Assembly: GCA_964441235.1 (NCBI GenBank) | Contig: CAYTUQ010000002.1 | Span: 1-64,000 of the forward strand | Direction: 5' to 3' | Length of the DNA: 64,000 nt | Origin: BS750m-G69 sp964441235 | GTDB lineage: Bacteria > Fidelibacterota > UBA2242 | Shown here: piece by piece, positions 45,982 to 55,796 of the stretch | Layout of the letters: every line of letters begins with the position of its first letter | Numbering within the stretch: the stretch's first letter is position 1 | Made by a program: the position numbers and the translations under genes | Notes under the pieces: generated by a model | Seen by the model: the letters and a program-made list of their open reading frames with translations, nothing else | The model's database searches: none | What the model was told of the DNA's origin: nothing

Positions 45982-47010
45982 ATGAAAGCTATGGTATTGA
46001 ATGCTATTTGTGATATAAGGGGAAATAAAACTCCTTTAGAACTTGTAGATATGCCGAAACCAAAGCCTGGTGAAAAAGAGATTTTGATTAAGGTTACTGC
46101 ATGCGGTGTATGTCATACAGAATTAGATGAAATTGAAGGGAGAACACCTCCCCCTAAATTCCCGGTGGTTCCTGGACATGAGGTAGTTGGCAAAGTTGAA
46201 GAAGCTGGTAGTCAGGCTAACCGTTTTAAGATTGGAGACAGAGTGGGAGTCGCATGGATATTTTCCTCGTGTGGGAAATGTAAATTCTGCCTATCCGGAA
46301 ATGAAAACCTCTGCCCGGACTTTAAAGCAACCGGGAGAGATGCAAACGGAGGTTATGCACAATATATGACGGTACCGGAAGATTTTGCTTATTCTATTCC
46401 AGATATTTTCAGTGATACCGAAGCAGCTCCACTTTTATGTGCCGGGGCAATTGGATATCGTTCGTTGAAGTTATCGGGTTTGAAAGATGGACAGAATCTT
46501 GGGCTCACCGGGTTTGGAGCTTCCGCTCACCTGGTATTGAAAATGGTAAAACACAAATATCCTAATACGAATGTCTATGTGTTTGCGAGGAGTGAAAAGG
46601 AGCAGATATTTGCGAGGGAACTTGGAGCAGTATGGGCAAGTGACACAGAAAAAACTTCCCCTGTCAAACTAGATTCTATTATAGATACAACCCCAGTATG
46701 GAAACCAATAGTCGAAGCGATGAAAAATCTTGAGCCCGGTGGAAGATTGATCATAAATGCAATACGCAAAGAGGAGATAGATAAAGAATATTTACTAAAA
46801 TTAAATTATCCAACACATCTCTGGATGGAAAAAGAGATAAAGAGCGTTGCTAATGTTGCGAGTAACGATGTCAGCGAGTTTATTAAATTGGCTGCTGAAA
46901 TTCCAATAAAGCCGGAAGTTCAGGAATATAGCCTTGAGGAAGCCAATAAAGCTCTGCTTGAACTTAAGGAACAAAAAATCAGGGGAGCGAAAGTTTTAAA
47001 AATAGAGTAA
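45982..47010 (+). CDS. Zinc-dependent alcohol dehydrogenase (MDR family)
   Basis: 342 residues from ATG 45982 with GAGGA upstream; a TTG four codons earlier is less likely. Catalytic zinc region: ACGVCHTELDEIEG and PGHEVVGKV. Structural zinc Cys set: CGKCKFCLSGNENLC. Nucleotide-binding loop: GLTGFGASAHL. The closest type is propanol-preferring AdhA-like enzymes (VAWIFSSCGKC). It oxidises alcohols with NAD(P)+ or the reverse. Confidence 0.92.
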   Translation: MKAMVLNAICDIRGNKTPLELVDMPKPKPGEKEILIKVTACGVCHTELDEIEGRTPPPKFPVVPGHEVVGKVEEAGSQANRFKIGDRVGVAWIFSSCGKCKFCLSGNENLCPDFKATGRDANGGYAQYMTVPEDFAYSIPDIFSDTEAAPLLCAGAIGYRSLKLSGLKDGQNLGLTGFGASAHLVLKMVKHKYPNTNVYVFARSEKEQIFARELGAVWASDTEKTSPVKLDSIIDTTPVWKPIVEAMKNLEPGGRLIINAIRKEEIDKEYLLKLNYPTHLWMEKEIKSVANVASNDVSEFIKLAAEIPIKPEVQEYSLEEANKALLELKEQKIRGAKVLKIE

Positions 47011-47098
47011 ACAATTGATTAAAACAGTATGATTTGTTAAAATGAATGCGAATGATCACGGCTCAAGTTGAAAATATTAGTCAGGGGAGATATAAGAA

Positions 47099-48121
47099 AT
47101 GAATTACACAAAAACACTGCAGGGAAAACATCTAATTACAACACAGGATTGGGGAAAAGTAGAATTAGATATTGTCCTTGGACTTGCAAAGGAAATGAAA
47201 AAAAATCGTTTCCATCACCCGTTAAACAAATCCCTGGAGAATAAAAGTTTCTTTATGTTTTTTTACAATCCATCAGTAAGGACCCGGCAATCATTTGAAG
47301 TTGCAGCTACAGAGTTGGGTGGGCATGCTCTGTTTCTGGAGCCTAAATCCATGAGGCTTAAAACAGCAACGACCGCGGGAGAAACAATTGAAGATGCTGC
47401 TAAGGTAATGTCAAGATATGCTTGCGGTTTGGGCATAAGAATACTTGAAGATAAAATTCCACATTATGGGGCTGGAGAAGAGCTGGTTCGTGAATATGCT
47501 AAATATTCGACTATCCCAATTGTATCTATGGCACATGATAAATACCACCCATGTCAGGGATTAGCAGACATTATGGGGATTCAGGAGCATTTAGGCGAAC
47601 TTAAAGGGAAAAAAACTTTATTAACATGGGGATGCAGTGCTCTTGCCCGGTCATGGTGTTCTGTTCAGGAGTATTTATTGATTGCTTCGCGATATGGTAT
47701 GTCTGTTAACCTTGCTTTCCCTGAGAGTTATGATTTGGATCCGGAAATAATTGAGCAGGCGAAAAAGAATTGTGAGCAGAATTCTCAGGAATTTAATATC
47801 ACAAATGATGTGAAAGAGGGATATGAGGACGTTGATGTTGTCTATTCCAGAAACTGGATGAGTCCGCAGGCGTATAGAGACAACAAGTTGCATAAGGATG
47901 AGGAGATTGAAAAAGCATTACAGTTCAATGAATGGATATTTGATGCGGAGAAAATGAGATTAACAAATGATGCGTTATTTATTCATCCGATGCCTATTGA
48001 TAGGGAAAATGAAGTTACAGATGAGATAGCATCAGGTTCACGTTCTATCATATATGATGTTGCCGAAAACAGACTTCATGTTCAAAAGGCGGTAATGGCG
48101 TTGACAATGGGTGAATTCTAA
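47099..48121 (+). CDS. Carbamoyltransferase of the ATCase/OTCase family, YgeW-related
   Basis: 340 residues. The carbamoyl phosphate loop NPSVRTRQSFE gives Ser59-x-Arg61-Thr62-Arg63. HPCQGLADIMG carries the HPxQ motif, and FIHPMPIDR replaces the usual HCLP. The pattern fits neither standard OTCase nor ATCase and is nearer to the knotted YgeW/acetylornithine transcarbamoylase group. It begins a run with carbamate kinase and a second transcarbamoylase. The likely role is to phosphorolyse a ureido compound to carbamoyl phosphate. The substrate is not decidable from sequence. Confidence 0.8.
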   Translation: MNYTKTLQGKHLITTQDWGKVELDIVLGLAKEMKKNRFHHPLNKSLENKSFFMFFYNPSVRTRQSFEVAATELGGHALFLEPKSMRLKTATTAGETIEDAAKVMSRYACGLGIRILEDKIPHYGAGEELVREYAKYSTIPIVSMAHDKYHPCQGLADIMGIQEHLGELKGKKTLLTWGCSALARSWCSVQEYLLIASRYGMSVNLAFPESYDLDPEIIEQAKKNCEQNSQEFNITNDVKEGYEDVDVVYSRNWMSPQAYRDNKLHKDEEIEKALQFNEWIFDAEKMRLTNDALFIHPMPIDRENEVTDEIASGSRSIIYDVAENRLHVQKAVMALTMGEF

Positions 48122-48151
48122 TCAGTGTTCGCAAGGTTTAAGGAGAGTAGT

Positions 48152-49234
48152 ATGGGAATTAAGAGAATTAGAATATTTGCATTAGGTGGAAATGAAGTAT
48201 CCCCAATTGATATTAAAGATAAAAATGGAAGTTCTGTAAGAGCTGATATCCCAATGCAGTGGCAACGGACAGCGGATACATGTAAAGAAATAGCCAATAT
48301 TATTGAGGAGTTCCCGGAAGATTCCTTTATAATAACACATGGGAACGGTCCACAGGTAGGGAATATTTTGTTAAGAGCCGAACACTCTTTGGATATATTA
48401 CCACCTTTGCCTTTAGATGTATGCGGAGCTGATAGTCAGGGTGCAATTGGTTATATGATTGGTCAGCTTTTGAATAATGAATTAAGAACGAGAAATATCA
48501 AAAGGAACGTTGATACTATTATAACACAGGTAGTCGTTGATAGAAACGACCCTAATTTTAAAAATCAGACCAAATTTATCGGACCTGCCTTTACGAAAGA
48601 AGAGGCGCTGGAGAGAAAAGAAAAAGCAGGTTGGATTGTGAAACTTTACAAAAAAGACCCTGAGGGATATGAGATATGGCGGAGAGTCGTACCTTCTCCT
48701 CAACCCATAGATATTGTTGAACTTGATCTGGTTCAATCTACTTTGGAAAAAGGGATTATACCTATTACAGTTGGTGGCGGTGGTATCCCGGTTATAGAAG
48801 TTGAGGCAGATAATAGAGGAGTTTACAAATGTAATTATAACATAAAGTATCAAAATGAAAGAGATTTGAAAATTTTCACCGGTGTTGAAGTTGTTATTGA
48901 TAAAGACCTTGCATCCGCACTTCTTGGAGTATTATTAATACAAAGATATAAAAGATATGGCGAGTGTGTTGAGGTAATGTTGACGATTTTCACGGCCGAA
49001 GATGGAGCTAAACTATATTATCAGAAACCAGATCAGAGTGATTTAAGAATTGTAACACTCGACGAGATAAAAGAGTATTATAATGCTGGACATTTTCCGC
49101 CAGGTAGTATGGGCCCCAAAATCAAAGCCATTATTAATTTTATGGAGGGTGGCGGTGAGAGAGCCTATATTTCACTTACTAAGAAATATAAAAAAACAAT
49201 TAGAGGTGAAGCGGGAACTACTATTGTCAAGTAA
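48152..49234 (+). CDS. arcC: Carbamate kinase
   Basis: 360 residues from ATG 48152, which has AAGGAGAG at proper spacing; a longer frame starts 27 bp earlier. The amino-acid-kinase fold is clear: FALGGNEVSP, ITHGNGPQVGNILLRAEHSL, ITVGGGGIPV, and FPPGSMGPKIKAIINFMEGG near the C-terminus. It makes ATP from carbamoyl phosphate supplied by the neighbouring transcarbamoylases. It is somewhat longer than the usual ~310 residues because of an insertion near 120-190. Confidence 0.93.
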   Translation: MGIKRIRIFALGGNEVSPIDIKDKNGSSVRADIPMQWQRTADTCKEIANIIEEFPEDSFIITHGNGPQVGNILLRAEHSLDILPPLPLDVCGADSQGAIGYMIGQLLNNELRTRNIKRNVDTIITQVVVDRNDPNFKNQTKFIGPAFTKEEALERKEKAGWIVKLYKKDPEGYEIWRRVVPSPQPIDIVELDLVQSTLEKGIIPITVGGGGIPVIEVEADNRGVYKCNYNIKYQNERDLKIFTGVEVVIDKDLASALLGVLLIQRYKRYGECVEVMLTIFTAEDGAKLYYQKPDQSDLRIVTLDEIKEYYNAGHFPPGSMGPKIKAIINFMEGGGERAYISLTKKYKKTIRGEAGTTIVK

Positions 49235-49289
49235 CAATGATTTATAAATTGAAAAAGAATATTAACAAATAGAAAATAGGAGGATCAAA

Positions 49290-50366
49290 ATGAGATCAAA
49301 TAAATTTTTAGGGAAAGATTGGATTGATGCCGAATTGGATTTTACAAAAGAGGAATGGGAAACATTAATTGACGTGGCGCTTTATTTAAAACGCCGTCAC
49401 GCCATGAATGAAGATCAAAGCAATATTCTAAAAGGTAAAACTTTATTTACGATGTTTTTCAATCAATCACTGAGAACTCGCAGTACTTTTGCAGTGGGGA
49501 TTCAGCAGTTGGGCGGTATTCACGTGGATTTAGAACCTGGAAAAACATATACTCCGGCAAGGAAAGGTTTTGATATTCCATATAAAACCGAGAGAATTTC
49601 TGATGTAGCGAGAATGTTAAGCAGAGTTGGTGATGCTATAGCTATTCGTATGTATGGTCCGCCGGCTTACTGGATATACGGATTTGCAAATGCTACGGTA
49701 AAAGAGTTTGCGGAATATGCTGGAATTCCTATCATTAATATGGAATGTGATAAATACCATCCGACACAAGCCCTTGCAGATCTCATTACTATTAAAGAAA
49801 AATTCGGTACGTTTAAGGCTGTGAATCTTACAATGTCCTGGGCATATTCGGGCTCTATCGAAAAACCGAGAGCTGTACCTCAAAGCGTCATACTTGCTGC
49901 AACTAAAATGGGAATGAATGTAACTTTAGCACATCCTGAAGGGTTTGAATTAGACCCTGAAGTCAACAAGGCATGTCAGAAGTTTTCAGAACAGACAAAT
50001 GGTTCATTCAAGATAACCAATGATTTTGAGGAAGGTTTTAAAGGTGCAGATGTTGTATATCCTAAATCCTGGGGCGCCGCTTCCTGCTTTAATTATACGG
50101 ATGAAAAAGGCAATACTATTAAGAAACAAGATCATGAGGAAGCGGAAAGATTGAACAATGCCAGTAAAAATTGGATGACTACAGAGAAACAGATGCGATT
50201 AGTTAATAAAAATGGTGTCTATATGCACTGTCTCCCGGCAGATAGAGGACAGGAAGTGACTGACGAAGTGATTGACGGACCCAATTCTGTTGTTATTGAT
50301 GAAGCGGAGAACAGACTGCACGCTCACAAGGCTATTATGGCGATGATCATGGGGGGAAGGCTGTAG
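49290..50366 (+). CDS. YgeW-like carbamoyltransferase, second paralogue
   Basis: 358 residues. The carbamoyl phosphate loop is FNQSLRTRSTF (Ser60, Arg62, Thr63, Arg64). YHPTQALADLITIKEKFG, MTWAYSGSIEKPRAVPQSV and VTLAHPEGFELDPEV closely follow the E. coli YgeW pattern as I remember it, as do VVYPKSW and YMHCLPADRGQEVTDEV. It differs strongly from the paralogue at 47099. YgeW is part of the anaerobic purine-degradation set in E. coli. GGAGG-like AGGAGG precedes the ATG. Confidence 0.85.
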   Translation: MRSNKFLGKDWIDAELDFTKEEWETLIDVALYLKRRHAMNEDQSNILKGKTLFTMFFNQSLRTRSTFAVGIQQLGGIHVDLEPGKTYTPARKGFDIPYKTERISDVARMLSRVGDAIAIRMYGPPAYWIYGFANATVKEFAEYAGIPIINMECDKYHPTQALADLITIKEKFGTFKAVNLTMSWAYSGSIEKPRAVPQSVILAATKMGMNVTLAHPEGFELDPEVNKACQKFSEQTNGSFKITNDFEEGFKGADVVYPKSWGAASCFNYTDEKGNTIKKQDHEEAERLNNASKNWMTTEKQMRLVNKNGVYMHCLPADRGQEVTDEVIDGPNSVVIDEAENRLHAHKAIMAMIMGGRL

Positions 50367-50396
50367 GATTGTAGATTGTGATTAGAGATTTTCGAT

Positions 50397-50594
50397 TTGA
50401 AATACAGAAGACTGAAATTAGACAAATATGGTTATTTCATTGTAGAGCACAACTTACATAACCACAGCGGTGAATTGTCGCAGATTGCACCTGGATCATT
50501 CAAGTTAAGCCCAACAAGTTATTCTCATTGTATTCTACCAGACCCGTTTGTTTTGAAAAACGGTCAAACAATTTACAAGCCAAAGGATTGGTGA
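50397..50594 (+). CDS. Possible small protein or gene remnant
   Basis: A 65-codon frame with a TTG start and no ribosome site. The end (HCILPDPFVLKNGQTIYKPK) resembles a fragment of a larger enzyme, since PDPFVxxNG motifs occur near the start of some esterases. The match is too short to rely on. It lies in the 340-bp gap between the second transcarbamoylase and the PLP enzyme. Confidence 0.3.
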   Translation: MKYRRLKLDKYGYFIVEHNLHNHSGELSQIAPGSFKLSPTSYSHCILPDPFVLKNGQTIYKPKDW

Positions 50595-50708
50595 TGCAGG
50601 TTTCGATTGTTAAATATTCAGAGTTTGCGAATGTCTATCTTCAGTTGTATTTTGTTTTAATGAACTATTTCCAGAATCTCGTTAATTTCATTAACATAGA
50701 AGGATTAT

Positions 50709-51917
50709 ATGAAGTTTTATTACAAATGTATCGATTGTGATGCTGAATATTCATCGGATAAGATCCTTTACCTTTGTCCAAAATGTGAGAAAGAGCAAAT
50801 ATCCGGCGAATTTCAAAAAGGTGTTCTCCGGACTAAGTTGGATGAAGATTATCTCAAATCACTTCAACGAAAATTTGAAATCAGTCCCGATGACTTCTCT
50901 GTTTATAAAATTCCACATTCTGAATCCTATCCGGTTGGGGGTACACCGTTTATTTCACCAATACGTTTGAGACAGAAAACCGGGTTTAAATATCTTTATT
51001 TTAAGAATGACAGTACAAATCCATCCGGTTCTTTGAAAGACAGAGCGTCACGGCTCGTAGCAGCGCAGGCAATTTACCACAAAGAAAAAACCGTAACCCT
51101 TGCATCAACGGGCAATGCAGGCTCAGCCATGGCTTGTGCCGGTGCTGCTTATGGATTAGATATTGTGCTTTTTGTACCGGAGAGTGCTCCGAAAGCAAAA
51201 TTGATTCAATCACTGTTATATGGTGCTAAAGTAATACCGATAAAAGGCACTTATGATGATGCATTTCGGCTTTCGATAGAATTTACAAATATGTATGGTG
51301 GAATAAACCGAAATACTGCCTATAATCCGCTGACAATAGAGGGCAAAAAAACGGTATCGGTTGAAATTTACAATCAATTAAATAAAACTGCTCCTGATAT
51401 TGTCTATTTACCAGTTGGTGACGGCGTAATATATTCCGGTGTGTATAAAGGATTTTCGGATTTACAAGAGGCAGGACTTATTGAAAATATACCTCAAATT
51501 GTAGGTGTTCAATCAGTAGGAAGCAATGCGATTTCCAGGGCATTTCATACTGGGAAAATGAAAGCGCTCGAATCTGCGAACACAATAGCGGATTCGATTT
51601 CCGTCGCCTCACCTGCGTGTGGTAGAATGGCGGTTAAATATTTAAAGAGTTGTAAGGGTTGGATGACTGAAGTTACAGATGACGAAATTTCCAAAGCGCA
51701 ATTGCAGCTCTGCCGCGATTCGGGAATCTTCGTAGAGCCAGCTGCTGCTGCATCGTGGGCTGGATTTTTAAAAGACAGCGACAAACTGGATAAAGATAAA
51801 ACAATTGTTATTCTTTTGACGGGAACTGGTTTAAAAGATATGAAAGCGGTGGAAGATATTGTGTCAATTCCTGATTCAATTAAGCCCGAATTAAAAGAGG
51901 TTGAAAAGTTATTTTGA
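50709..51917 (+). CDS. Threonine-synthase-like PLP lyase with zinc ribbon
   Basis: 402 residues. An N-terminal zinc ribbon (CIDC and CPKC, Cys7/10/23/26) precedes a fold-type II PLP domain with Lys110 in NPSGSLKDRAS and the phosphate loop STGNAGSAMA. It resembles threonine synthase. Within a purine-type cluster, an ammonia-lyase role is more likely: YgeX diaminopropionate ammonia-lyase fills that slot in E. coli, removing amino groups from a 2,3-diaminopropionate-like or beta-substituted amino acid. No homoserine-pathway genes are nearby. Its stop overlaps mocA by 4 bp. Confidence 0.8.
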   Translation: MKFYYKCIDCDAEYSSDKILYLCPKCEKEQISGEFQKGVLRTKLDEDYLKSLQRKFEISPDDFSVYKIPHSESYPVGGTPFISPIRLRQKTGFKYLYFKNDSTNPSGSLKDRASRLVAAQAIYHKEKTVTLASTGNAGSAMACAGAAYGLDIVLFVPESAPKAKLIQSLLYGAKVIPIKGTYDDAFRLSIEFTNMYGGINRNTAYNPLTIEGKKTVSVEIYNQLNKTAPDIVYLPVGDGVIYSGVYKGFSDLQEAGLIENIPQIVGVQSVGSNAISRAFHTGKMKALESANTIADSISVASPACGRMAVKYLKSCKGWMTEVTDDEISKAQLQLCRDSGIFVEPAAAASWAGFLKDSDKLDKDKTIVILLTGTGLKDMKAVEDIVSIPDSIKPELKEVEKLF

Positions 51918-52486
51918 ATATCGAAGCGATTGTACTTGCAGCCGGCAAATCAAGCAGGATGACTGGATTTAAACCGTTACTCCTATATGGAAATTCCACG
52001 ATCATTGAAACTGTCATAGAAAGTGCGCTTTCCGTCGCAGAAAGGGCAATTGTTGTTGTAGGATATTATAGCGATAGAATACTGAATTTAAAAAATTGGG
52101 ATGACAGAATCCTATTTGTAAAAAACCCAAATCCCGAATTCGGGATGTTTTCTTCAGTAAAGATTGGCGTAAAAGAAATTACAACCCCGAGATTTTTTAT
52201 AGTCTTAGGTGATCAGCCGCAGGTCTCAAAGAAAGTTTATAAACAGTTGTTAGAAGTCACTGATGCCGATGTAGTTTCGCCAAGGTATAAAGAAATATCC
52301 GGTCATCCGGTACTATTGTCAGAAGCCGTAAGGATACGTATTTTGCAAGCAGATGAAAAAGATAGTTCAGTTACTTTAAGGACCATTTTATCAGAATTTA
52401 AGCACAAATATATAGAAGTAAATGATGAATGGATTTTGTGGAATATTAATACCGATGATCAATACCGGGAAATATTAAAAAAATAG
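51914..52486 (+). CDS. mocA: Molybdenum cofactor cytidylyltransferase (MocA family)
   Basis: 190 residues; TTG start at 51914 overlapping the previous stop. Nucleotidyltransferase signature LAAGKSSRMTGFKPLLLYG, then FIVLGDQPQVS (metal-binding Asp) and SGHPVLL. It transfers CMP to molybdopterin to make MCD, the cofactor form used by xanthine-dehydrogenase-type enzymes. Its neighbours XdhC and the three hydroxylase subunits confirm the context. Confidence 0.92.
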   Translation: MNIEAIVLAAGKSSRMTGFKPLLLYGNSTIIETVIESALSVAERAIVVVGYYSDRILNLKNWDDRILFVKNPNPEFGMFSSVKIGVKEITTPRFFIVLGDQPQVSKKVYKQLLEVTDADVVSPRYKEISGHPVLLSEAVRIRILQADEKDSSVTLRTILSEFKHKYIEVNDEWILWNINTDDQYREILKK

Positions 52487-52561
52487 ATATAGGCAGTTGA
52501 TATTGCCGATTTTCTATTTTTGGGTAAATTCTAAACAATAAGGAGGTTATTAAAGGGAATT

Positions 52562-53359
52562 GTGGACATTTTTAAAGAAATCACTGCTATCAGAAATTCC
52601 GGAACTCCTTGTGTTCTTGTCACAGTTATTAAAACAATAGGTGCTTCACCAGGGAAAAAATCCTTCAAAATGATTGTTCTGCCCGATGGGAAGACATTTG
52701 GAACCGTTGGAGGAGGTGATGTTGAACAAATGGCTTTGCAAGAAGCTCTTAAAGTCCTGAAGAGTGAAATTTCCGGATTAAAGGAATATGACCTTGATAA
52801 ACTTCAGATGGAGTGCGGCGGAAGTATTTCGCTGTTTTACGATTTCATTCCACCAGAACGCCAATTGTTAATCTTTGGTGGAGGACACGTAGGACAGGCG
52901 CTTTATAGGATTGCGAGGAATGTTTCATTTTATACGAGAGTTTATGACGATAGAGAAAGTTTGAAATCAAATTTTGACGCACAAGATTTTGTTCTTTGTA
53001 ATTTTGAAAATCTGCCAGTGGAAATGTTTCCTGTTTCAAATTCTTATGTGGCTATTATGACCTATAATCACAAATACGATTATACAGTTTTAAAACAAGT
53101 TTTGAAATGCGGGGAGTCTTTTAAATATATTGGCTTAATTGGATCAAATAAAAAAGTCGAGGCTACTCATAAAAAGTTGCTTAAGGAGGGAATTAATATA
53201 CCTGATAATCTATATGCGCCAATTGGATTGGATATCGGAGCAAAAACCGCTGAAGAAATAGCAGTAGCAATAATGGGAGAAATCATCGGCGTAGCAAATA
53301 AAAAAGAAGTTGATTCTATGAGGAAATCAATTACCCACAAAACACACGAAAAACACTAA
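52562..53359 (+). CDS. xdhC: XdhC family molybdenum hydroxylase maturation protein
   Basis: 265 residues; GTG start at 52562. An N-terminal XdhC/CoxI domain (PCVLVTVIKTIGASPGKKSF, VGGGDVEQMALQEA, CGGSISLFYDF) is followed by a Rossmann domain (LLIFGGGHVGQALYRIA). XdhC binds the sulfurated cofactor and inserts it into the apo-hydroxylase, protecting and delivering it. It lies just upstream of the molybdenum-binding subunit gene. Confidence 0.93.
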   Translation: MDIFKEITAIRNSGTPCVLVTVIKTIGASPGKKSFKMIVLPDGKTFGTVGGGDVEQMALQEALKVLKSEISGLKEYDLDKLQMECGGSISLFYDFIPPERQLLIFGGGHVGQALYRIARNVSFYTRVYDDRESLKSNFDAQDFVLCNFENLPVEMFPVSNSYVAIMTYNHKYDYTVLKQVLKCGESFKYIGLIGSNKKVEATHKKLLKEGINIPDNLYAPIGLDIGAKTAEEIAVAIMGEIIGVANKKEVDSMRKSITHKTHEKH

Positions 53360-53425
53360 TAGTATTTGTAGAAAGATTTTACCATTTTAGAGTGTTTCGT
53401 GGGAAAAGAGAAAGTTGTTATTTAA

Positions 53426-55648
53426 ATGGGATATGTAGGGAAAAGTATAAATAGAGTTGATGCACCTGACAAGATTCGAGGGAAAGCGAAGTACATTGAT
53501 GATTTAACTTTTCCGTATATGTTATTTGGGATAACCGTTCGTTCTACGAGGCAGCGTGCTCACATTGTTGACATAAAAATACCCGAATTGCCCAAAGATG
53601 TTTTTACTTTCACTGCTGATGAAATTCCCGGTGATAACTATGTAGCACTATTTAAAGAAGACCAACCGTTTTTAGCATGTGGTATTGTACAGTATATAGG
53701 TGAGCCTGTACTTTTGCTTGCAGGTCCCGATAAAAATATACTCCGTGAAGTTGAAGACAAAATTAAGATAAATTACGAGGATATTCCAGCGATCAATACT
53801 ATTGAAGAAGCGCTGTCCGGCAAATTTCTTCCAATTTATGGCGAAGAAAATATTTACAAAAAGTATGGCTACGTAAAAGGTGATCCCAATTCCATTTTCA
53901 AGGAGAAAGAAAAAAGTAAAAAGTATAAAATATTTTGTGGCACTTATAAAACTGGTTACCAGGAACATGTCTATATGGAAACACAGGGCATGATAGCAAT
54001 GCCGTATGGAAGTGGTGTAAAAATCTTGGGTTCTATGCAATGTCCTTTTTATATCAATAGGGCTCTGGCAATTGGATTGGGACTTAAGCCTGACGATGTT
54101 GTAATAGAGCAGGTTTGTACCGGGGGCGCATTTGGTGGGAAGGAAGAATTTCCCTCGTTAATAGCGGGTCATGCTGCATTTCTTGCCTTAAAAACCGGAA
54201 AACCGGTCAAAATGGTCTATGATCGCCAGGAAGACCTTTTAGTTACTACCAAACGTCACCCTTCAAAAACAGCTCAAAGAATTGCATTTGATTCTGATAA
54301 TAGAATTGTAGCCCTGGACACTGATTTCACTCTTGATGGAGGAGCACACAGCACTTTATCAGAAGTAGTATTAGCACGAGGAGCGCTGGCCGCAACAGGA
54401 GTTTATCGCTGTAAGAACTCTAAACTATCGAGTCGGGTGGTCAGTACAAATAATGTTCCCTCCGGTGCATTTAGAGGTTTTGGTGCACCGCAAGCTTTTT
54501 TCGCCATTGAACAATCAATCAACCATTCAGCATATAGACTGGGGGTAAATCCTTACGACCTGCGAAAAATTAATATATTAAGAAAAGGTGACATCTCAAC
54601 AACAGGACAATTGCTAAGCGAGTCTATTGGTTTGGAGAGAGTTTTAGATGCAGTTGAAAAGGCAACTGATTTTAAAAGAAAGTATAAATCTTATAAAAAT
54701 AGAGAACCTGATGATAAACCGTTAAAAGGGATAGGTATTTCCTCATTTTTCCATGGAATCGGATTTACAGGCAAGGGAGAAGAAATTATAAAAGCAACGG
54801 CTACGGTTGAATATTCAATAAAGTACGGCGCCGTTATCAAAATTGGCACAGTGGAAATGGGGCAGGGAATGAATACAGTCATAAGGCAAATCGGAGCAGA
54901 TTCTTTACATCTTCCGATTTCTGAAGTTCATATCTCTGCACCCGATACTTCAAGGGTTCCCAATTCAGGTCCAACAGTTGCATCAAGAACGACAACAATT
55001 GTAGGTGGATTGGTTTATCAGTGCTGTATGGAATTGAGAGAAAAAGTTAATGCAAAAGATTTTTCCAGAGATTTTTCCTTTTTGGCGAAAGAGAATTTAC
55101 GTAAGGAAGAAGTTATTTCATCTACGAAAAGTTATAAAATTCCGAAGGATGTTCACTGGGACGATGATAATTTTATTGGAAGTGCATATCCTACTTATTC
55201 ATGGGCAGCGGCAGTTGTAGAAGTCGAAGTTGATCCGACAACTTTTGAGGTTTCCGTAGAGAAAATTACAGCGGCACATGACATTGGAAAAGCAATTAAT
55301 CCGATTTTAGTAGAAGGACAGATAGAAGGCGGCTCAGTTCAGGGACTGGGTTACGCTTCGATGGAAGTGATGACGATAACTAATGGTAAAATTAATAATC
55401 CTAATTTGACTGATTATATAATTCCTACATCACTTGATACTCCGGAGATTGATTCAATTATTGTAGAAGAAAGATACCCTCGCGGTCCATTTGGTGCGAA
55501 AGGCGTCGGCGAGCAGCCTCTGGTTGGAGTTCCACCTGCTTATATCGGAGCGGTGGAAAATGCACTTGGCGTGGAATTTTATAAAATACCATTAACGCCA
55601 GAAAAAATCTATAATAAATTAAAAGATACTAACCGCAGAGGACGCTGA
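53426..55648 (+). CDS. xdhA: Xanthine-dehydrogenase-type molybdenum-binding catalytic subunit
   Basis: 740 residues. Hallmarks are VDAPDKIRGKAKYIDDLTF, the molybdopterin loops TGGAFGGKEEFPSL and GAFRGFGAPQAFFAIEQ, and the catalytic Glu in GAKGVGEQPLVG. In this family the substrate is hydroxylated at a C-H of an N-heterocycle (for example hypoxanthine or xanthine). The selective residues are not readable here. The last residues TNRRGR and the stop are supplied by an intergenic repeat (55633-55650), so the native C-terminus may be altered. Confidence 0.92.
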   Translation: MGYVGKSINRVDAPDKIRGKAKYIDDLTFPYMLFGITVRSTRQRAHIVDIKIPELPKDVFTFTADEIPGDNYVALFKEDQPFLACGIVQYIGEPVLLLAGPDKNILREVEDKIKINYEDIPAINTIEEALSGKFLPIYGEENIYKKYGYVKGDPNSIFKEKEKSKKYKIFCGTYKTGYQEHVYMETQGMIAMPYGSGVKILGSMQCPFYINRALAIGLGLKPDDVVIEQVCTGGAFGGKEEFPSLIAGHAAFLALKTGKPVKMVYDRQEDLLVTTKRHPSKTAQRIAFDSDNRIVALDTDFTLDGGAHSTLSEVVLARGALAATGVYRCKNSKLSSRVVSTNNVPSGAFRGFGAPQAFFAIEQSINHSAYRLGVNPYDLRKINILRKGDISTTGQLLSESIGLERVLDAVEKATDFKRKYKSYKNREPDDKPLKGIGISSFFHGIGFTGKGEEIIKATATVEYSIKYGAVIKIGTVEMGQGMNTVIRQIGADSLHLPISEVHISAPDTSRVPNSGPTVASRTTTIVGGLVYQCCMELREKVNAKDFSRDFSFLAKENLRKEEVISSTKSYKIPKDVHWDDDNFIGSAYPTYSWAAAVVEVEVDPTTFEVSVEKITAAHDIGKAINPILVEGQIEGGSVQGLGYASMEVMTITNGKINNPNLTDYIIPTSLDTPEIDSIIVEERYPRGPFGAKGVGEQPLVGVPPAYIGAVENALGVEFYKIPLTPEKIYNKLKDTNRRGR

Positions 55649-55777
55649 GACCGCAGAGCGAGAAAATTAAAAAAATGTTTGGGAAAACGTTCATACTTTT
55701 ATTGTCTATAAAGAATGCTAATCCTAATTATTGTAGAGACTCATCTATATTCTCAGCGTTCTCTGCGAACTCTGCGG
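55633..55777. repeat. Inverted repeat pair of the CGCAGAGG..CGCTGAGA type
   Basis: The arm at 55633-55650 (CGCAGAGGACGCTGAGA) is reverse-complementary to 55751-55767 (TCTCAGCGTTCTCTGCG) with one mismatch. Additional CGCAGAG/CTCTGCG units sit beside each arm. The arms flank about 100 bp of AT-rich DNA. This style of intergenic repeat recurs in many uncultured bacterial genomes. The left arm contains the xdhA stop codon. Confidence 0.75.
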
Positions 55778-55796
55778 TGAGAAAAGTGAGGAAGTT

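Noticed and set aside
50709..51917. Housekeeping threonine synthase
   Set aside because: The family resemblance is real, but no threonine-pathway genes are nearby and the operon context points to catabolic ammonia-lyase activity. The assignment is left open.
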